From Pseudomonas protegens CHA0 (GTDB lineage: Bacteria > Pseudomonadota > Gammaproteobacteria > Pseudomonadales > Pseudomonadaceae): DNA of 64,000 nt. The DNA lies in the NCBI RefSeq assembly GCF_000397205.1, contig NC_021237.1, positions 1,861,001 to 1,925,000 on the forward strand, read 5' to 3'. Below are positions 61,169 through 64,000 of the stretch, piece by piece (the first letter of the stretch is position 1; every line of letters begins with the position of its first letter). The notes below the pieces were generated by a model. That model did no database searches. It was not told the DNA's origin and worked only from the letters and a program-made list of their open reading frames with translations. Made by a program: the position numbers and the translations under genes.

Positions 61169-61232
61169 GTGGGCGCTGGCTGGCCAGCGAAGGCGGTCTT
61201 GCGGGCCTCTTCGCCGGCAAGCCAGCTCCTAC
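61169..61232. repeat. REPIN: inverted pair of REP elements
   Basis: GTGGGCGCTGGCTGGCCAGC (from 61169) and, inverted, GTAGGAGCTGGCTTGCCGGC (ending at 61232 on the opposite strand) are two REP-like palindromes facing each other across about 20 bases. This is the classic REPIN/BIME arrangement in P. fluorescens-group genomes, mobilised by RAYT transposases that are not in this window. It lies between hyi and glxR. Confidence 0.85.
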
Positions 61233-61244
61233 GCAGGTACAGGT

Positions 61245-62027
61245 TCAGATTGCGTTGTGGGTTTTCAGCCAGCCAAGGCCGGCTTCAGTGGTGGTCAGCG
61301 GCTTGTACTCGCAACCGACCCAGCCCTGGTAGCCGATGCGGTCCAGGTGCTCGAAGAGGAAGCGGTAGTTGATCTCGCCGGTGCCCGGCTCGTTGCGCCC
61401 GGGGTTGTCCGCCAGCTGGATGTGGTTGATCTGGCCCAGGTGGTTGGCCATGGTCCGCGCCAGGTCTCCCTCCATGATCTGCATGTGGTAGATGTCGTAC
61501 TGCAGGTACAGGTTGTCGCTGCCCACCTGCTCGCGAATCGACAGCGCCTGGGCGGTATTGTTGAGGTAGAAGCCGGGAATGTCGCGGGTGTTGATGGCTT
61601 CCATCACCAGCTTGATGCCCACTGCCTGGAGCTTGTCGGCGGCGTACTTGAGGTTGGCGACCAAGGTCTTTTCCACCAGGGCTTCATCGGCGCCCTGTGG
61701 GCGGATGCCTGCCAGGCAGTTGATCTGGGTATTGCCCAGGACCTGGGCGTAGGCAATGGCCAGGTCGACCCCGGCGCGGAACTCCTCGACCCGGTCGGGC
61801 AGGCAGGCGATACCGCGTTCACCCTTGGCCCAGTCGCCGGCCGGCAGGTTGAACAGCACCTGGCTCAGGCCGTGGGCGTCAAGTTGCGCCTTGATTTCGG
61901 CAGAGCTGAATTCGTAGGGGAACAGATATTCGACGCCGCTGAAGCCGGCATCGGCGGCCGCCTTGAAGCGGGCGAGGAAGTCCTGTTCGGTGAACAGCAT
62001 GGACAGGTTGGCAGCAAAGCGCGGCAT
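61245..62027 (-). CDS. hyi: Hydroxypyruvate isomerase
   Basis: A 260-residue TIM-barrel enzyme interconverting tartronate semialdehyde and hydroxypyruvate. It carries FAANLSMLFTEQDF at the start and the metal/catalytic Glu region VMEAINTRDIPGF, then HIQLADNPGRNEPGTGEINY. The start at 62027 (MPRFAANLSM) fits homologues and follows a GGAGAC ribosome site on the minus strand. Confidence 0.94.
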   Translation of the reverse strand: MPRFAANLSMLFTEQDFLARFKAAADAGFSGVEYLFPYEFSSAEIKAQLDAHGLSQVLFNLPAGDWAKGERGIACLPDRVEEFRAGVDLAIAYAQVLGNTQINCLAGIRPQGADEALVEKTLVANLKYAADKLQAVGIKLVMEAINTRDIPGFYLNNTAQALSIREQVGSDNLYLQYDIYHMQIMEGDLARTMANHLGQINHIQLADNPGRNEPGTGEINYRFLFEHLDRIGYQGWVGCEYKPLTTTEAGLGWLKTHNAI

Positions 62028-62088
62028 GGTGGTCTCCTGTGGTTCGGTCAAGCCTGGGGCTGGCGCCAGGGGGCGGGCGGCCCGGGCA

Positions 62089-62108
62089 CCACCTCTGGCG
62101 GGAGGTGG
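62089..62108. other. Intercistronic hairpin between gcl and hyi
   Basis: CCACCTC (62089-62095) and GAGGTGG (62102-62108) form a 7-bp stem in a very GC-rich 118-base gap. It could tune the gcl/hyi ratio by stabilising or terminating part of the transcript. Confidence 0.35.
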
Positions 62109-62145
62109 CGCGCGGGGCCCCGGCCGGTGCCAGCGGTCAGGGGTA

Positions 62146-63921
62146 TCAGTCGAGCAGGGAAATCGCGGTAGGGGCGTCGTTGCCCACCAGCGCCAGGTCT
62201 TCGAACTCGTTGACCGCGTTGATTTCGGTGCCCATGGAAATGTTGGTCACGCGCTCCAGGATGATTTCCACCACCACCGGTACCTTGAAGGTCTGGAGCA
62301 TTTCCTGGGCCTGGCGCAGGGCCGGCTGGATGTCCTTGGGTTCGAACACCCGCAGGGCCTTGCAGCCCAGGCCTTCGGCAACGGCCACGTGGTCGACGCC
62401 ATAGCCGTTGAGTTCCGGCGCGTTGAGGTTGTCGAAGGACAGCTGCACGCAGTAGTCCATGTCGAAACCGCGCTGGGCCTGGCGGATCAGCCCCAGGTAG
62501 GAGTTGTTCACCACCACGTGGATGTACGGCAGGTTGAACTGCGCGCCCACCGCCAGTTCTTCGATCATGAACTGGAAGTCGTAGTCGCCGGACAGCGCCA
62601 CCACCTGGCGGTTCGGGTCGGCCTTGACCACGCCCAGGGCAGCGGGGATGGTCCAGCCCAACGGGCCGGCCTGGCCGCAGTTGATCCAGTGGCGTGGCTT
62701 GTAGACGTGGAGGAACTGCGCGCCGGCAATCTGCGACAGGCCGATGGTGCTGACGTAGCAGGTGTCCTTGCCGAATACCTGGTTCATTTCTTCGTACACG
62801 CGTTGCGGCTTGACCGGCACGTTGTCGAAGTGGGTCTTGCGGTGCAGGCTGGCCTTGCGCTGCTGGCAGTCATGCAGCCAGGCGCTGCGATCCTTGAGCT
62901 TGCCGGCGGTCTGCCATTCGCGGGCCACCTCCAGCAATACGGTCAGGGCGCTGCCAGCATCGGAAACGATGCCCAGGTCCGGGGTGAAGACACGGCCGAT
63001 CTGGGTCGGTTCGATGTCCACGTGGATGAACTTGCGGCCTTCGGTGTAGACGTCCACCGAACCGGTGTGGCGGTTGGCCCAGCGGTTGCCGATGCCCAGC
63101 ACGGTGTCGGACTTGAGCAGGGTGGCATTGCCGTAGCGATGGGAGGTCTGCAGGCCGACCATGCCCACCATCTGTGGGTGATCGTCAGGGATGGTGCCCC
63201 AGCCCATCAGGGTCGGGATCACCGGAATGCCGGTCAGTTCGGCGAACTCCACCAGCAGCTCGCTGGCGTCGGCGTTGATCACGCCGCCACCGGCCACCAG
63301 CAATGGACGTTCGGCCTGGTCCAGCAGGGCCAGAACCTTTTCCGCCTGCAGGCGGGTCGCTGCCGGCTTGGCCAGGGGCAGGGGCTGGTAGGCGTCGATG
63401 TCGAATTCGATTTCCGCCATCTGCACGTCGAACGGCAGGTCGATCAGCACCGGGCCGGGCCGGCCGGAGCGCATTTCATAAAAGGCTTTCTGGAAGGCGT
63501 AGGGCACTTGGCCCGGTTCCAGCACGGTGGTGGCCCATTTGGTCACCGGCTTGACGATGCTGGTGATGTCCACGGCCTGGAAGTCTTCCTTGTGCAGGCG
63601 GGCGCGGGGGGCCTGACCGGTGATGCAGAGAATCGGGATGGAGTCGGCCGAGGCGCTGTACAGGCCGGTGACCATGTCGGTGCCGGCGGGGCCGGAAGTG
63701 CCGATGCATACGCCGATGTTACCGGCCTTGGTGCGGGTGTAGCCCTCGGCCATGTGCGAGGCGCCTTCGACGTGGCGAGCGAGCACGTGATCGATGCCAC
63801 CGACCTTCTGCAGCGCGGAATACAGCGGGTTGATGGCGGCACCCGGGATGCCAAAAGCGGTATCGACCCCTTCACGGCGCATCACCAGAACGGCGGCTTC
63901 GATTGCTCTCATTTTGCTCAT
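62146..63921 (-). CDS. gcl: Glyoxylate carboligase (tartronate semialdehyde synthase)
   Basis: A 591-residue thiamine-diphosphate enzyme joining two glyoxylates to tartronate semialdehyde and CO2. The usual ThDP-enzyme activating Glu position is replaced in this family, consistent with [16 protein letters not shown] here. The C-terminal ThDP motif [29 protein letters not shown] is split by normal family residues. The start at 63921 ([13 protein letters not shown]) is preferred over 63957. First gene of the operon. Confidence 0.95.
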   Translation of the reverse strand: MSKMRAIEAAVLVMRREGVDTAFGIPGAAINPLYSALQKVGGIDHVLARHVEGASHMAEGYTRTKAGNIGVCIGTSGPAGTDMVTGLYSASADSIPILCITGQAPRARLHKEDFQAVDITSIVKPVTKWATTVLEPGQVPYAFQKAFYEMRSGRPGPVLIDLPFDVQMAEIEFDIDAYQPLPLAKPAATRLQAEKVLALLDQAERPLLVAGGGVINADASELLVEFAELTGIPVIPTLMGWGTIPDDHPQMVGMVGLQTSHRYGNATLLKSDTVLGIGNRWANRHTGSVDVYTEGRKFIHVDIEPTQIGRVFTPDLGIVSDAGSALTVLLEVAREWQTAGKLKDRSAWLHDCQQRKASLHRKTHFDNVPVKPQRVYEEMNQVFGKDTCYVSTIGLSQIAGAQFLHVYKPRHWINCGQAGPLGWTIPAALGVVKADPNRQVVALSGDYDFQFMIEELAVGAQFNLPYIHVVVNNSYLGLIRQAQRGFDMDYCVQLSFDNLNAPELNGYGVDHVAVAEGLGCKALRVFEPKDIQPALRQAQEMLQTFKVPVVVEIILERVTNISMGTEINAVNEFEDLALVGNDAPTAISLLD

Positions 63922-63947
63922 GGTTTTGTGCCTCTTGCGTTTTGTAA

Positions 63948-63957
63948 TTGTATACAA
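63948..63957. promoter_or_regulatory. Palindromic operator-like site upstream of gcl
   Basis: TTGTATACAA is a perfect 10-base palindrome 26 bases before the gcl start. Its form fits operators of GntR-family regulators (TNGTNNACNA type). The regulator is not in the window; binding is a prediction. Confidence 0.5.
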
Positions 63958-64000
63958 GTGGTTTTGCGCAAAGTGTATTCACGGCGGATGGCGCAGGTCA

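Noticed and set aside
1..64000. CRISPR arrays, tRNA or rRNA genes, insertion sequences, prophage
   Set aside because: No regularly spaced identical repeats, no clover-leaf or rRNA signatures, and no transposase, integrase or phage structural genes were seen.

Overview
The window is chromosomal DNA of a Pseudomonas, most likely of the P. fluorescens / P. protegens / P. chlororaphis group. The evidence is the gene order fliE–flhB / flhA–flhF–fleN–fliA–cheYZAB–motCD–parC–parP–cheW followed by ccmABCDEFGHI, a high-GC coding style, near-consensus sigma-54 promoters in front of flagellar operons, and a REPIN-type palindrome pair near 61.2 kb. The assignment rests on recognised families and synteny; no search was run.

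Layout. 1–135: terminator of an upstream gene (probably fleR) and a sigma-54 promoter. 136–15509: flagellar MS-ring, C-ring and export genes fliEFGHIJ, the hsbA–hsbR–hptB signalling module, then fliK and fliLMNOPQR–flhB. 15510–26465: a ten-part insert between flhB and flhA, AT-richer in its first half. It encodes a sugar aminotransferase, acyl carrier protein, KAS III-type synthase, ketoreductase, two left-handed beta-helix acyltransferases, a Rieske oxygenase, an FkbM methyltransferase and a 1172-residue multi-module glycosyltransferase. It has its own sigma-54-like promoter and a terminator-like hairpin. I read it as a flagellin glycosylation island making an N-acylated, O-methylated amino sugar. 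26466–40828: flhA, flhF, fleN, fliA and the chemotaxis/stator operon through cheW and a DUF2802 gene. 40888–42797 (minus): a second FlhB-C-terminus-like / FliK-like pair. 42994–49965: complete cytochrome c maturation operon ccmABCDEFGHI. 49980–54381: small accessory genes (lipoprotein, unknown membrane protein, MFS transporter, secreted protein, RidA-like). 54447–57305 (minus): sulfate-binding protein, voltage-gated-type K+ channel, urea transporter. 57407–63921 (minus): gcl–hyi–glxR–glycerate 2-kinase–pyruvate kinase, the glycerate route from glyoxylate to pyruvate.

How the genes work together. FleQ/RpoN-type promoters drive fliE, fliK, fliL, flhA and apparently the glycan insert, so the proposed glycan genes would be made with the basal body. 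FlhF and FleN set flagellar placement and number, and FliA drives late genes; a candidate FliA site precedes parP–cheW. CheY/Z/A/B/W with ParC/ParP give a polar chemotaxis array acting on FliM, and MotCD is one of the two Pseudomonas stators. HsbA/HsbR/HptB links the cluster to the sessile/motile switch. The metabolic genes at the right end form a separate catabolic unit with a palindromic operator-like site upstream of gcl.

Main points to follow up: the flhB–flhA glycan island with its Rieske oxygenase and four-module glycosyltransferase, the repeated motif in the CheA linker, and the extra FliK/FlhB-like pair.
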